A stretch of DNA of 64,000 nt from Meandrina meandrites (taxonomy: Eukaryota; Cnidaria; Anthozoa; Scleractinia; Meandrinidae), in assembly GCA_963693305.1 (NCBI GenBank), contig OY855915.1:8817607-8881606 (forward strand). The letters are read 5' to 3'. The first letter of the stretch is position 1; each line of letters starts with the position of its first letter. Made by a program: the position numbers and the translations under genes. The notes below the pieces were generated by a model. That model saw nothing but the letters and a program-made list of their open reading frames with translations, searched no databases and was not told the origin of the DNA. Positions 11,637 through 21,569 of the stretch are shown one piece after another.

Positions 11637-13151
11637 TTAAAACACTATACTACTTAATTTTTTTGGCCTGAACAAAAATGCAGCAAATTGACCCTTGTAA
11701 ACATCAGTCGAACCACTAGAACTTTCCTTACAATCCAAAAATGAAAATCTCACACCATGAGATTTAATTTTAGAAACACCATGAAGCCCAAAACCAGAGT
11801 CAGGACCATCTATTACGGCTCCAACACTATATGTGGCACCCGCTACTAATAAAATTGGAGAATCAAACAACACATCAAAACCATAATAATAGAATGCCTC
11901 TGACTGCATTCTTAAAGAAGAAAACTTTCCTGACTTAGATCCAATAACAGTATTTGATTTTTTGTCTCTTATTTTTAGAATTACAGTGTAGTCATTTCCT
12001 TCACTACCAAACATTCGAATCCCATAAAGATCTACATATTTATCTACCTTAAATTCTAAGCATTCTTTCTTGTCACTGTTGTAACCCCACTCTTGATCGT
12101 CATCAACATATTCAAATCTGAAACACAACAAACCAGATCCAACTCTTCTCTTGTCCAGAAAACTGATGGGTGAGCTCACTACAGAATTTAAATGTTTCAT
12201 AATGTCAATCACTTCTTCTGGAGTCAGTATCTTGCAACCAGGGACAACAGTAGCAAACTCTTTCACCCCCATAACTGGAAAACGAATTTCTTTCACAATC
12301 TGATCTCCCAGAATTTTTCTTTTCACATTGCCATCCAAAGCTAGTCCTTGCCTGTTACACTCCTTTGTAGCCCAGAGATCAACAGCTTTGAACAACTCTA
12401 CCTCTCTGATTGTCAATGTATCTCTCTTGACAATTTCTTCAAGTAAGGATCTCTCAATTGCCAGGAATCCCTCTGATTTCACAACTTCTTCGGTTTCTCT
12501 GTCAATCACTTCCCAGCATTGATCAACAAGATCTTTCTCTTCATATTGCTGAGCATGTGACAGAACACAAAACAAGTTTTCAGCGTTCAGGTTTCTCTGC
12601 AAAAATTCAATACATTCGTCGGCGAGAGAAGGCAAGATGTATTTCTTTGCATACCACACATGCATCACATTGTTTTCTTTGGTAAGATTTCCGCACAGCC
12701 CCATACATAAATTATGTATGCAGCTATCGCTATATACAAACAGCAATCATGAAAAGAACGAGTCAGTCAGAAAATTGTACAGTATGCATAATTAATGTAT
12801 GGGGCTGTGCGGAAATCTTGCCTTTTCTTTTAATTCCGCCACCCCGCTGTACATGTAGCGTAGCATTTCCAACACTCCCTCGTACTCGCAGTCTGGCAGG
12901 TCAACAGAGTCCGATTTATCCGCCATTTCCCCACAAAACATGGCGAAAAACACAGGACTACAACTCGACAACACAAACTCTGCAAACTTGTGAGCAGGAA
13001 TCGCCATCTTGCTTTTCTTGGGTTTACCTTCGTCACTCGAGGGTCGAACAACAAGGCTCACATCGCTTAGTACATCGTTGTTAAACATGAAAATGCCTCT
13101 TTTCGTGATGCTTGCTTTAGTCTTCTGCCACTTTTCGTCAAAGACTGCCAT
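11637..13151 (-). pseudogene. BTB-BACK-PHR copy 3, interrupted by a MITE, subfamily A
   Basis: The first 110 residues (from MAVFDEKWQKTKASITKRG at 13151 to MYSGVAELKE) and the remainder (from NNVMHVWYAKKYILPSLADE to FLFRPKKLSSIVF) are both present and in the same frame. A 142-bp transposon at 12681-12822 sits between them and supplies a stop codon. Element plus the 8-bp target duplication add 150 bases, a multiple of three, so only the stop inside the insert breaks the protein. Further lesions are a 9-base insertion giving AHKFAEFVLSS in the BTB domain and a lost codon in the VLYVAKKY segment (VWYAKKY). The PHR domain is otherwise intact, including SGFGLHGVSK and GQFAAFLFRP. Confidence 0.88.
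12681..12822. mobile_element. hAT-like MITE inside array copy 3
   Basis: 142 bp with near-perfect terminal inverted repeats of about 35 bp (GGYAAGATTTCCGCACAGCC... on both ends), flanked by the 8-bp direct repeat TTTTCTTT at 12673-12680 and 12823-12830. The undisturbed paralogues carry a single ATTGTTTTCGTTTAATTCCG here, so this is an insertion. An 8-bp TSD is typical of hAT; the superfamily call rests on that alone. Confidence 0.85.
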
Positions 13152-13200
13152 GATTTCTTACAATGTTTTTCGTGATCGTGTAAACGACAAAGAACTGCAT

Positions 13201-13283
13201 GCTATCCCAGCGAACACTTGCGCGCCAATTACGCGGGAAAATTTTGTCACGCAATCCAAAATAATAGGCCCGCTTTGCGTAGA
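13201..13283 (-). promoter_or_regulatory. conserved 5' promoter block of array copy 3
   Basis: Gene sense: ACGCAAAGCGGGCCTATTAT, TTTGGATTGCGTGACAAAAT, TTTCCCGCG and TAATTGGCGCGCAAGTGTTC. The E2F-like core is intact although the downstream gene is broken. Confidence 0.65.
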
Positions 13284-13582
13284 AGCTTTTGTGTCGATTT
13301 TACCTTCATTTTAGTGATCAAGAGCACAAACAAGGCAACAACCAAGTGGTTAGATTCCCACCTTTAATTACCTAACATCATAACGTGAGTCGTCTGTGCT
13401 CGCTGCCCATGATCCCGGGCCGGGCCCATGAACTCCAAAGTTGTTATAAACGAGCGCCCTAGCTTTCACTTTTTCGTGTTTATTCACTGAATAAAAATGC
13501 TTTCATTGTTTTGCGTGAGCAACATACGAGCAGGCTCACGTTTGGTTCGGGGACAGGAATGTTTTCTTTCCATGGTGCACAG

Positions 13583-13652
13583 ACCAGGAAACTTTTGTTA
13601 CGGACACAAAATTCTCCTGAGAAAAATTTCTTTGTGTCCGCAACAAAGGTTG
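13583..13652. repeat. short hairpin element
   Basis: TTTGTTACGGACACAAA pairs with TTTGTGTCCGCAACAAA across about 20 bases. It could be a MITE or a decayed foldback. No target duplication was identified. Confidence 0.5.
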
Positions 13653-13741
13653 CGCGCCCGAGCAAACAGGGAAACATTGGTGTCCTAATGTAGGCTAGGG
13701 AGAAAATCCTTACGCGAGCTCTTGAGGCGCGTAAAAAATAT

Positions 13742-13923
13742 GTAACTAATGGATTCCATTTTGCCTTGCGTCTGTTGAGTTATAGATCACGTCAAAATGT
13801 GATAAGAACCAAAAAATGGCCCAGGAACCGCTAGGCGAGTGGGTCACTGATGTTCTTACCACATTTTGACGTCTTCTGTGATCTTTAACTGAACAGACCC
13901 ACGGCAAAATGGAATCTATTTGT
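13742..13923. mobile_element. foldback / MITE-like inverted repeat
   Basis: Arms of about 70-80 bases: GATTCCATTTTGCC...GTCAAAATGTGATAAGAAC on the left and its imperfect complement GTTCTTACCACATTTTGACG...GGCAAAATGGAATC on the right. No open frame. Confidence 0.65.
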
Positions 13924-14103
13924 TTTATAAAATGACAAGACTTCTCATGATCGCTTCAATATCGCTAAAGCAATGCCGCTACCGGTGAGCTGAAATGGAA
14001 TTCGTTTCGAGAGCACCGTTAAACCGGTTTTCAAATACGCAATATGAAGGAAAATTAAAATGTAAACGAAATTGAAGAAACTGACCTTTATTCCATTTGT
14101 ACC

Positions 14104-14590
14104 TTGCCATTCATGGATTTCTCGACGCCTGTAATTATGGGAAAGATTCCGCAAGAATTATGTCTTATCCGGAGTCGAGAGGCATCCGATGAATGGGATG
14201 TTGACACTATCATGAAGTCGTTCACAGAAGAATTGCAAATTCGCGAGAGATGTGCTTTGGGACCGGTAAACGAGCAGGAAAGGTCAAAGGAAAAACATGG
14301 GTTTGGATTTGGGTTTCGTCCTGGTCAAAACAGAAGACCCCCCACATCGTCAACTCTATTTTCGAGCAACGAAGGGCCGCCGCTAAACAAGGATACTTGG
14401 TGTACTTTTTGTAATGGACCACATCCTACAATCAGATGTGCTGTCGTAACTGACCCTGTCTGAGGAGTGGTCATTTGAGTCGTGATTGTCAGGGTCGATG
14501 TCACCGTTGTGGCGGGAAACATCATTTAGCTTTGTGCAACGCCAAGAATATCCAGGTCACCCATCTCCAGCCGGACAAGCGAGAGGCAAC
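14104..14590 (+). pseudogene. BEL/Pao gag remnant with two zinc knuckles
   Basis: The first frame ends at a stop at 14461. It carries CTFCNGPHPTIRC at about 14401-14439, and after the stop the sequence continues with CHRCGGKHHLALC at 14499-14537. CX2CX3-4HX4-5C-type knuckles are the nucleic-acid-binding part of gag. The 5' part of gag is missing or unrecognised. Confidence 0.7.
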
Positions 14591-15061
14591 AATCAGGAAC
14601 AAACTGTGAGTACTAATTTGTATTTCACTCAAGATGTTAAGAACAACTGTGTTTTGTTGCAAACGGCAAGAGCGATTGTCAGAAATCCTAATGGAGAAAG
14701 TTCCTGTAATGTGAAAATCATGCTTGATTCTTGTTCTCAGAAGTCTTACATAAACAGGCGATTAGGGAGCAAATTAGGCCTATCGCCGATTGCAACTGAA
14801 ACAGTTCTAATTAAAACGTTTGGGAACAGTGAAGCATCATTGAAGAAATGTGTCGTTCAGTTCGTATTGGAATGCCAAGACAATGTGACAGTGTTCATTA
14901 AGTTGATTTGTGGCCCTATTGCAAACCAAATAATTGAAGTTGCACAGCAGTGTTACCAACATCTGCAAGGTTTACGTCTAGCTGATTACTCACAAGGGGA
15001 TGAGGAGCTAGAAGTGGACATATTATTGGAGCAGATTATTACTTGTCAGTCGTTCAAAACC
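14591..15061 (+). pseudogene. BEL/Pao aspartic protease-like remnant
   Basis: Resembles the retropepsin-like domain between gag and RT in Pao elements. The active-site phrase reads LDSCSQKSYI near 14725, with Cys where the family has Gly (D-S/T-G), so the copy is likely dead even apart from its truncation by the 15062-15956 insertion. Confidence 0.65.
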
Positions 15062-15956
15062 TAGACTGCATGCAGTCTGTTTTTCTCTCGAAATTCAGAA
15101 AGGGAATGCTGTAAACTAGGGTTTAAGACGCGAGACGGGGAGATCGTGGCGAGACAACAGCGCGCGAGGAAAAATAGACTGCGGACTCTTGAGGCCTGGC
15201 AAAACGAGGAAACATGTTTCCAGAAACACCCGTAGCGCGCGCATGTTTCCCCAATGTTTTGCAGTTTTGCCACACGGGAAGCATTGTTTCCAGCGTCAAT
15301 TTTGTTTCCAAGAAGTAAAATTTGCTTCTGCTACACGGCAGAAACATTTCGTGTTTCCGCGCGGCATGGAAACATGGCAAAACGAGGAAACAATTACGGG
15401 ACCATGTTTCTCGAAACATGTTTCCTCGTTTTGCCAGGCCTTTATGCATTTTTTGAGGATATCCGTCAGCCCTGTAACGGAGAAGCTGATTGGCCAATGT
15501 GCGCAATCTTAAGTTGCGCGCGCGCAATGGCGTTACGGATCTTATGTGTTTGCGTCAACACGTCAACGCAGTGTTTTGTTTCACAAAGTTCCTTTAAATG
15601 AGCTTGAAAATTCATCCAATACAACCAAGCGCCTCTTAACGTCGTTATTAGTCTTGTCATGGAGCGGTATTGTTTTATAAGTTTACAACGAGCTAAGGCA
15701 GCGCGCGTGCAAATAAAAAAGCAGTTAATCGCGAGATCCTTGACGCCATTCCGCGCGCACAATTTAAATTGGCCAATCAGCTTCTCCGTTGCTGGGCTGA
15801 CGGGCATATCCTCAAAAATTACAAAAGAGTCCGTAGTCGGTTTTTTCTCGTCTCGTCCCAAGCCCCTCCCGTCCATACCACCTGGTGGTTCTCCCAGTTC
15901 CCGATATAAAAGCGCTCCTCCGACCCTTAGAGAAAAGACCGACTACAAGTAGTCTA
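15062..15956. mobile_element. MULE-like DNA transposon inside the BEL/Pao element
   Basis: 895 bp flanked by the perfect 9-bp direct repeat TTCAAAACC (15053-15061, 15957-15965). Terminal inverted repeats of about 27 bp begin TAGACTGCATGCAGTC at the left and, inverted, TAGACTACTTGTAGTC at the right, followed by T-runs and CTC. Longer subterminal inverted homology (GAGGATATCCGTCAGCCC / GGGCTGACGGGCATATCCTC) extends inward. A 9-bp TSD fits Mutator-like elements. No transposase frame. Confidence 0.85.
15193..15442. mobile_element. palindromic element nested in the MULE-like element
   Basis: Ends GGCCTGGCAAAACGAGGAAA and its complement TTTCCTCGTTTTGCCAGGCC enclose about 250 bp rich in GTTTCC/GGAAAC motifs. 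It interrupts the left arm of the MULE-like element: the right arm keeps GACTCTTTTGTAATTTTTGAGG uninterrupted. This is the third level of nesting. Confidence 0.75.
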
Positions 15957-15965
15957 TTCAAAACC

Positions 15966-16935
15966 ATGTGTTACGGAGGAGCTTCATGAACCTGTAGCAA
16001 TTCACACAAGATTGGGGTATGTGTTGAGTGGGTCTGTAAATGTGGCAAATTCAGGTCAAAGTCCCTCAAGCGTTAACATATCGCATGTAATGAAGACGGA
16101 GTGTAGGGTGGTCGAGGAAGATTCTGTCTCAAAGAATGATTCTCTCGAAAATGAACTGGGCAAGTTCTGGGACTATAACATTCTTGGAGTTAAAGAAAGA
16201 GAAGATGAATTTCTTGAAGATTATCTGACCAAGGTGAAGTTCAATGGGGTCCGTTCCGTTATGTGTCTCTCCCATTTAAGAGAGAACACCCTGTTATTCC
16301 CGATAACTACTTGTTGGCACAAAACCGTCTCGCATCTTCCTTGAAGAGACTGAAAGCTAAGCCAGATATTTTGCAGCAGTATGACGCTGTAATCAAGGAA
16401 CAATTGAGCTCAGGTGTAGTTGAAATGATTGACAAGAGACATGTGGAACAATGCCTTCCTGGATCTGTTCATTACATTCCTCACAAAGAAGTGATGAAAG
16501 AAGATAGAACGACTACCAAACTGCGAGTAGTCTATGATGCTAGTGCGAAGTCTCGCGAACCGAACCAAGTTTGAATGACTGTCTCCTGCCAAGCCCTGCC
16601 TTAACTCCATTGATTTTTGATATCTTGTTGGGATTCCGTTTTCACAAAGTAGCTCTGATTGGAGATTTGGAGAAGGCTTTACTGAACATTGAAATTAATC
16701 CTGAGGAGAGAGATTTGTTGAGGTTCCTGTGAATAGATGACATCAACACTTCAAACCCGGAAGTAATCACACTGAGATTCACACGGCTTGTATTTGGCCT
16801 TGCATGCTCTCCATTCATTCTGAATGTGACACTAAGGAATCACTTATCAAAGTATGAGAACACTGATCCAAGTTTTGTAGACACCGTTGTCAGAGCCTTG
16901 CATGTTGACGATTTTGCATTGAACTTTACCGGAAA
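15966..16935 (+). pseudogene. BEL/Pao reverse transcriptase remnant
   Basis: Begins with the pre-RT phrase GYVLSGSV near 16018, followed by the RT fingers region ([11 protein letters not shown]) and the palm ([24 protein letters not shown]). The catalytic box reads HVDD at 16901-16912, where Pao elements usually have YVDD or similar. There are frameshifts near 16260 and 16575 and a stop within the palm at about 16733. Not functional. Confidence 0.75.
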
Positions 16936-17940
16936 TTGAAGTTGCGCTTCGGAGAAGGAGGCCTTAACTTGAGGAAATGGGCATCAAACAGTCAAGAGTT
17001 AACTGAGCTGATCAAGAAAGAGGAAGCAGCAATATTAGCAACGCCTAAACCATTTCCTGAAGTAACTCTTGCATCAAAGTCTAATGTGGTTGACGATGGC
17101 TCTTCAAACAATGCTGTGAATGAAGAAACCCTAATCAAGGTGATGGGTGTTCCGTGGGATCGCATAGAAGACAGCCTCAAGTTTGATTTAACTACCTTTG
17201 CTGGACAAGCCTTGGAAGGAACTCTAACAAAACAAAACCTGTTGAGCACTACTGCTCAATTCTACGACCCACTAGACCTGTTGTCACCAGTTATCCTGCC
17301 ACTGAAGTACATGTTTCAAGAGATTTGCCGGTTAAAGATTGATTGGAACGAACCCCTGCCAGAAGATCTCACATCACGTTGGAAGGAATTATTTCAAGAC
17401 ATGGAGAGAGTCTCGAGTATTGCAGTTCCCCGTTGTATTATGGATGAGATAGAAGTGGGAGAGATTAAATCTATTCAACTCCATGGATTTGGAGATGCCA
17501 GCAAATATGCGTTTGGAGCAAATGTTTACATAAGGTGACGAGCTCTAATGCTTGCTCTTCACATCTGCTAGCCTCGAAGACCCGAGTTGCCCCCTTAAGT
17601 GGCGAAACAATTCCTCGACTGGAGTTGATGGCTGCCTTTACGTATCAAACCTGATGACAGATGTGTACGAGACACTGGTCCACACTGAGAAGGTAGATGG
17701 GATGTTTAATTGACAGACTCTCAAATTGTGTGGTGGTGGATCAATGGAGAGTCTAAGCAGTTTAAGCAGTTTGTGCAAAATCGTGTTCAGAAGATCCGAC
17801 GTCTTTGGAAGAAGGAACATTGGAGATATTGCCCATCTGAGCTTAATCCAGCTTTCCAGCTTCACGAGGAGCTTAGAGTTCCGTCATCGCATCCAGCGAA
17901 CTTTGGTGGAAGGGAGCACCATTTCTAAAGAAGGAAGAAT
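16936..17940 (+). pseudogene. BEL/Pao RNase H / A17-type region remnant
   Basis: An open stretch of 200 residues carries LRKWASNS, VMGVPWDRIEDSLKF, LSTTAQFYDPLDLLSPVILP and LHGFGDASKYAFGANVYIR, the classic Pao A17/RNase H junction. A stop follows at 17537, and the frame is then broken repeatedly (for example SQIVWWWINGESKQFKQFVQNR near 17720). Confidence 0.75.
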
Positions 17941-19020
17941 TTGACTGGCCAAGCTTACCCAACTGTCCAGTAAGTGGTCCCGCAGTCCCAGGAGAAGCTT
18001 TAAAGGAATTAAAGAAGAAAAGTTCATCTGAAATCTCAAGAGTTATGACAGTATCAGTGCAAAGTTCTCAGAGCATCTCAGAAGTCATCCAACCAGAAAG
18101 ATTTAGCAGTCTCAGCAAACTTCTCAGAGTGACCGCTCTTGTGCTGAAATTCCTCAAAAGGCTCAGAAAGAAGACAGAAACACAGGATATCAGCATGGAG
18201 GACATGAATGAAGCTAAGCAACTCTGGTACAAAGAAGTCCAAACTAAACTTGAAGAAAGGGAGAAGTCTAGTTCTACGTGGGAACAATTAGCAGTCTTCA
18301 AGGATGAACAAGGAGTTCTACGCAGGGTTCAAAATAGCAGCCGGCTGTCGGCGGTAGCCGGCACTTTGACGACACTTGCCGGCTACTTTTCACCGAAGAA
18401 ATAGAAAATATCATGCCTTGATCGGCCAACTGAAATCAAAGTTGCTGTAAGTTGAAGGAAACATTTTATATCAGGCAATAAAACAGCTACAGGGCTAGAA
18501 AGTGCGACTCACTGGTGGCTAATGCGACCAAAATTTCATTTTGGCGACTAAAACTTCTGGTTTTGCGGTTTAGACGTCGCCAATCGCCATGTGGCAACTT
18601 CATTTCTGTGTTAAGATGAATAACGGGCCGCCCCACCTTCTGAGGTATTTTGTCCCTCCAGAAAATTATACTGGAAGATCTTATTTACTTCTCAAACATT
18701 CAAAATAAGAAAAGAAGTGAAATTGCTCCAATCCATTCTTTTGCTTTTCCGTAAAATATTTTCAATTTGGAAAACTTGCAAATGGCCGACTGTATTTGAA
18801 ATCGCCCCAGAATGCTTTGCAAGCCTATGGGTACGTCATGTATGCATATGGATTGTGTCCCCTTAAAACGCATGGCTCTAGCTTAACAGCCGGGAAAAAA
18901 TGAGCCTTGACAAAAAAAGCCGACAAATTCAGGCTAAAAACGAAATTTTATTTTGAACCCTGGAATTGGCACTAGACAATCATCTTAGCAAGCCAAAAAT
19001 GAACTAATACAAGGGAACTG
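17941..19020 (+). pseudogene. BEL/Pao pre-integrase and integrase start, split by an insertion
   Basis: Reads KLLRVTALVLKFLKRLRKK, then WEQLAVFKDEQGVLR just before 18323. After the element at 18323-18962 the integrase resumes with GIG and, one frame on, LDNHLSKPKMN, and is then lost. No catalytic integrase core is visible. Confidence 0.6.
18323..18962. mobile_element. hAT-like non-autonomous element in the integrase region
   Basis: Termini CAGGGTTCAAAATA and TATTTTGAACCCTG are inverted repeats, and the inserted DNA cleanly splits retrotransposon coding sequence. CAGGG ends are hAT-like. The expected 8-bp target duplication is not found (GTTCTACG left, GAATTGGC right), so the class is tentative. 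Internal GCCGGCTGTCGGCGGTAGCC motifs lie next to the left end. Confidence 0.55.
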
Positions 19021-19289
19021 TATCCAACAACTTGAACTCTGTTAATTGTGAGATTTTTGCGTCTCATCGCGAGACCGAGAGATTAAACTGAAAACTGTGA
19101 GTCTCGCGGCCACATCATGAGACTTGAGAGGTCTGTGACAATACCTGCACTCCATTGGAGGAAAAGTAACATGCAGGTCGAATTTCTTGGGCAGGCAAAT
19201 TTTGGAAGTGGACATGTGACAATAGAACCAATACAAGTTCAGTGACCAAGTGGGCAAGAGAAATAGCACTCTTTCAGCTTAAAAAAATT

Positions 19290-19883
19290 ATAGCTTCCAG
19301 TCAGTAACTATTTCAAAACATAAGAGTTAGACTGCAAGACGATTAAAGAAACAATGAAAGCACAGATACATTAAAAGTGCAAACACACACTTCTTGCCTT
19401 TGTCCTCTGAACACCATAATGACGGTCCATCTTGGCTACCAAATGGGCAAATTGTATTAAGTGATGGCAAGTGAAAACTAAAATTTACTGGTCCACTGGA
19501 CAAGTAGATTTCAATTCTTATATTTCCTGCACTGTGCTATCTGCAAATTTTCACCGTAAACCATATACAACTTCTTGTAACCTGTGGGCAGGCTCGCCTT
19601 TGAATCACATGCATGAGTGGTGGGTGAAGCAAGCGGCAGGGAGTTGGTAATAAAATGAGCCTGCCTTGATCTCTGTAAATTTTACATTTCTGCTTAGCCT
19701 GAGCAAAGTAAAATACCATTGGCCAAAAAGCAAGATACGTGTAGGTGAGAAAACTGTCAGTCATTTATGTTGGACGAGTAGCGATTAGTCATAATGTCAG
19801 CATGGAGTTAAGTTTCTGGCTGTATTACTGGAGCAAATTTGGTTATCAAAAGTCTGAAATCATGACATAAGAACTTAATTTAT
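19290..19883. repeat. subfamily B 3' flank, paralogous to 29580-30166
   Basis: Shares long diverged stretches with the flank of the 30167 gene: GAAACAATGAAAGCAC, ATTTACTGGTCCACT, ATGAGCCTGCCTTGATCTCT, GTAAATTTTACATTTCTG, GTCATAATGTCAGCAT. This shows that gene and flank were duplicated together. Confidence 0.7.
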
Positions 19884-21215
19884 TTATTTTGGACGAAACA
19901 AAAACTCTGCAAACTGTCCATCATAACAATGGGGAAAGGAAAATGTCACACCATGGCTTTGAACAGATTCATGACAATCAACTCCATAAGATGAGTCAGG
20001 GCCAGTTATTACGGCCATAACATAGTAGTCAATATCTTTGTTTAAAACAACTGGAGAATCAAACAAAATATCAAAGCCATAATAATTTGTTGACGGTGTC
20101 GATGATGACTGAGCGTACCACATGGGCTCAGATGAATACTTCCCTGATATGTCCACAACAACTGAACTATGATTTTCCTTCACTACTATTTTCAAAATCA
20201 CAAGGTAGTTCCCATTTTCACTACCAAACATTCTTACTCCATGAAGTATTATATCTTTGTCAACCTTGAACTGCATGTAGTCCTTCTCCATATCAATGTA
20301 ATCCCAAACATCAGGACTTTTTGATAACTGAGCAAATCTGCAACATGACAGAAGGGTGCCAACTCTCTTTTTTTGCAGAAAACCAGCTGCCGAGTTCACT
20401 ACTTTATTAAAATACTTCATTATGCCAATCACTTCTTCTGATTTCAGTATCTCACATGCAAGCACAACACTAGCAAACTCTCTCTCCAACATCACTGGAA
20501 AACGTATTCCTTTGACAATCTCCTCTCCAATGATCATTCTTTTCACATTGCCATCCAAGGTTAGTCCTTGCCTTTCACATTTCTTTGTAGCCCAGAGATC
20601 AACAGCTTTGAACAACTCTACCTCTCTGATTGTCAATGTATCTCTCTTGACAACTGCTTCAAGTAAGGATCTCTCAATGGTCGCAAAAGCCTCGGATTTC
20701 AAAACTTCTTCAGTTTCTCTATCAATCACTTCCCAGCACTGATCCACAAGAACATTCTCTTCATATTGCTGAGCATGTGACAGAACACAAAACGCGTTTC
20801 CAGTCTTCAAGTTTTCTTGCAAAAACCGAACACATTCATCAGCCAGAGAAGGTAAGATGTATTTCTTTGCCACATACAGCACTTGCATCACATTGTTTTC
20901 GTTTAATTCCACCTTCCCGCTGTACATGTATCGTAGCATTTCCAACACTCCCTCGTACTCGCAGTCTGGCAGGACAATAGAGTCTGATTTATCCGCCATA
21001 TCCCCACAAAACATGGCGAAAAACACAGGACTACAAATCGACAACACAAACTTGTGGGCAGGAATCGCCATCTTGCTTTTCTTGGGCTCACCATCGTCAC
21101 TCGAGGCTCGAACAACAAGGCTTACATCGCTTAGTAGCTCGTTGTTAAACATGAAAATGCCTCTTTCCGTGATACTTGCTTTGGCCTTCTGCCACTTTTC
21201 GTCAAAAACAGCCAT
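19884..21215 (-). CDS. BTB-BACK-PHR protein, array copy 4, subfamily B
   Basis: Single exon, 443 residues, with the start at the conserved MAVFDEKWQKAKASITERG. BTB about 21-135 (IPAHKFVLSICSPVFFAMF, GDMADKSDSIVLPDCEYEG), BACK about 140-250, PHR about 290-440 (GVRMFGSENGNYLVILKIV, YYGFDILFDSPVVLNKDIDY, YGVDCHESVQSHGVTFSFP, GQFAEFLFRPK). The PHR is closest to copies 5 and 7 and unlike the subfamily C copies, while the BTB is shared by all. It is head-to-head with copy 5, 1.9 kb apart. Adaptor function is inferred. Confidence 0.9.
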   Translation of the reverse strand: MAVFDEKWQKAKASITERGIFMFNNELLSDVSLVVRASSDDGEPKKSKMAIPAHKFVLSICSPVFFAMFCGDMADKSDSIVLPDCEYEGVLEMLRYMYSGKVELNENNVMQVLYVAKKYILPSLADECVRFLQENLKTGNAFCVLSHAQQYEENVLVDQCWEVIDRETEEVLKSEAFATIERSLLEAVVKRDTLTIREVELFKAVDLWATKKCERQGLTLDGNVKRMIIGEEIVKGIRFPVMLEREFASVVLACEILKSEEVIGIMKYFNKVVNSAAGFLQKKRVGTLLSCCRFAQLSKSPDVWDYIDMEKDYMQFKVDKDIILHGVRMFGSENGNYLVILKIVVKENHSSVVVDISGKYSSEPMWYAQSSSTPSTNYYGFDILFDSPVVLNKDIDYYVMAVITGPDSSYGVDCHESVQSHGVTFSFPHCYDGQFAEFLFRPK

Positions 21216-21293
21216 GAATGCTTGTAAACACTGTAGTTACACGAGTTCTCGCTTCTAAGAATGAACGATTGATTCGGACAACTACTGGTACTA

Positions 21294-21375
21294 TCCCAAT
21301 GAGCACTTGCGCGCGCAATTCACGCGGGAAAATTTTGTCACGCAATTCATACTGATAGGCCCGAGTATGTGTACG
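21294..21375 (-). promoter_or_regulatory. conserved 5' promoter block of array copy 4
   Basis: Gene sense: CGGGCCTATCAGT, AATTGCGTGACAAAATTTTC, CCGCGTGAATTGCGCGCGC and AAGTGCTCATTGGGATAG. The E2F-like TTTTCCCGCG is intact. Confidence 0.65.
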
Positions 21376-21415
21376 ACGAACACTTCGAAAAACAGTACAA
21401 AGACGAAAGCTAGTA

Positions 21416-21433
21416 ATATATATATATATATAT
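21416..21433. repeat. (TA)n microsatellite
   Basis: About nine TA units, next to the foldback element at 21438-21569. Confidence 0.9.
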
Positions 21434-21437
21434 CTTA

Positions 21438-21569
21438 TTAGACAATTTATTGTGTAGTATCGCTGTATATTTTTACGATTTATGCAGTATTTTGGCGAGC
21501 CTGAAGGGCGAGTCAAAATACAAATGATGTGTAAAAATTTACAGCGATACTACACACTAAAATGTCTAA
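21438..21569. mobile_element. foldback MITE-like element
   Basis: TAGACAATTTATTGTGTAGT, ATCGCTGTATATTTTTAC pairs with GTAAAAATTTACAGCGATAC, TACACACTAAAATGTCTA. It lies between the divergent copies 4 and 5. No clear target duplication. Confidence 0.65.

Larger units (their letters stand above)
14104..19020 (+). mobile_element. degenerate BEL/Pao-type LTR retrotransposon
   Basis: The order gag zinc knuckles, aspartic protease-like domain, reverse transcriptase, RNase H / Pao A17-type region and the start of the integrase region matches a BEL/Pao element. The polyprotein is broken by stops (near 14461, 16573, 16733 and 17537), frameshifts and two later transposon insertions (15062-15956 and 18323-18962). 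No LTRs are recognised, and the integrase is lost after about 19020. Its age relative to the gene array is unclear. Confidence 0.8.

Noticed and set aside
15466..15876. 136-residue minus-strand frame inside the MULE-like element
   Set aside because: Lies across the inverted subterminal arms, with no transposase motif.
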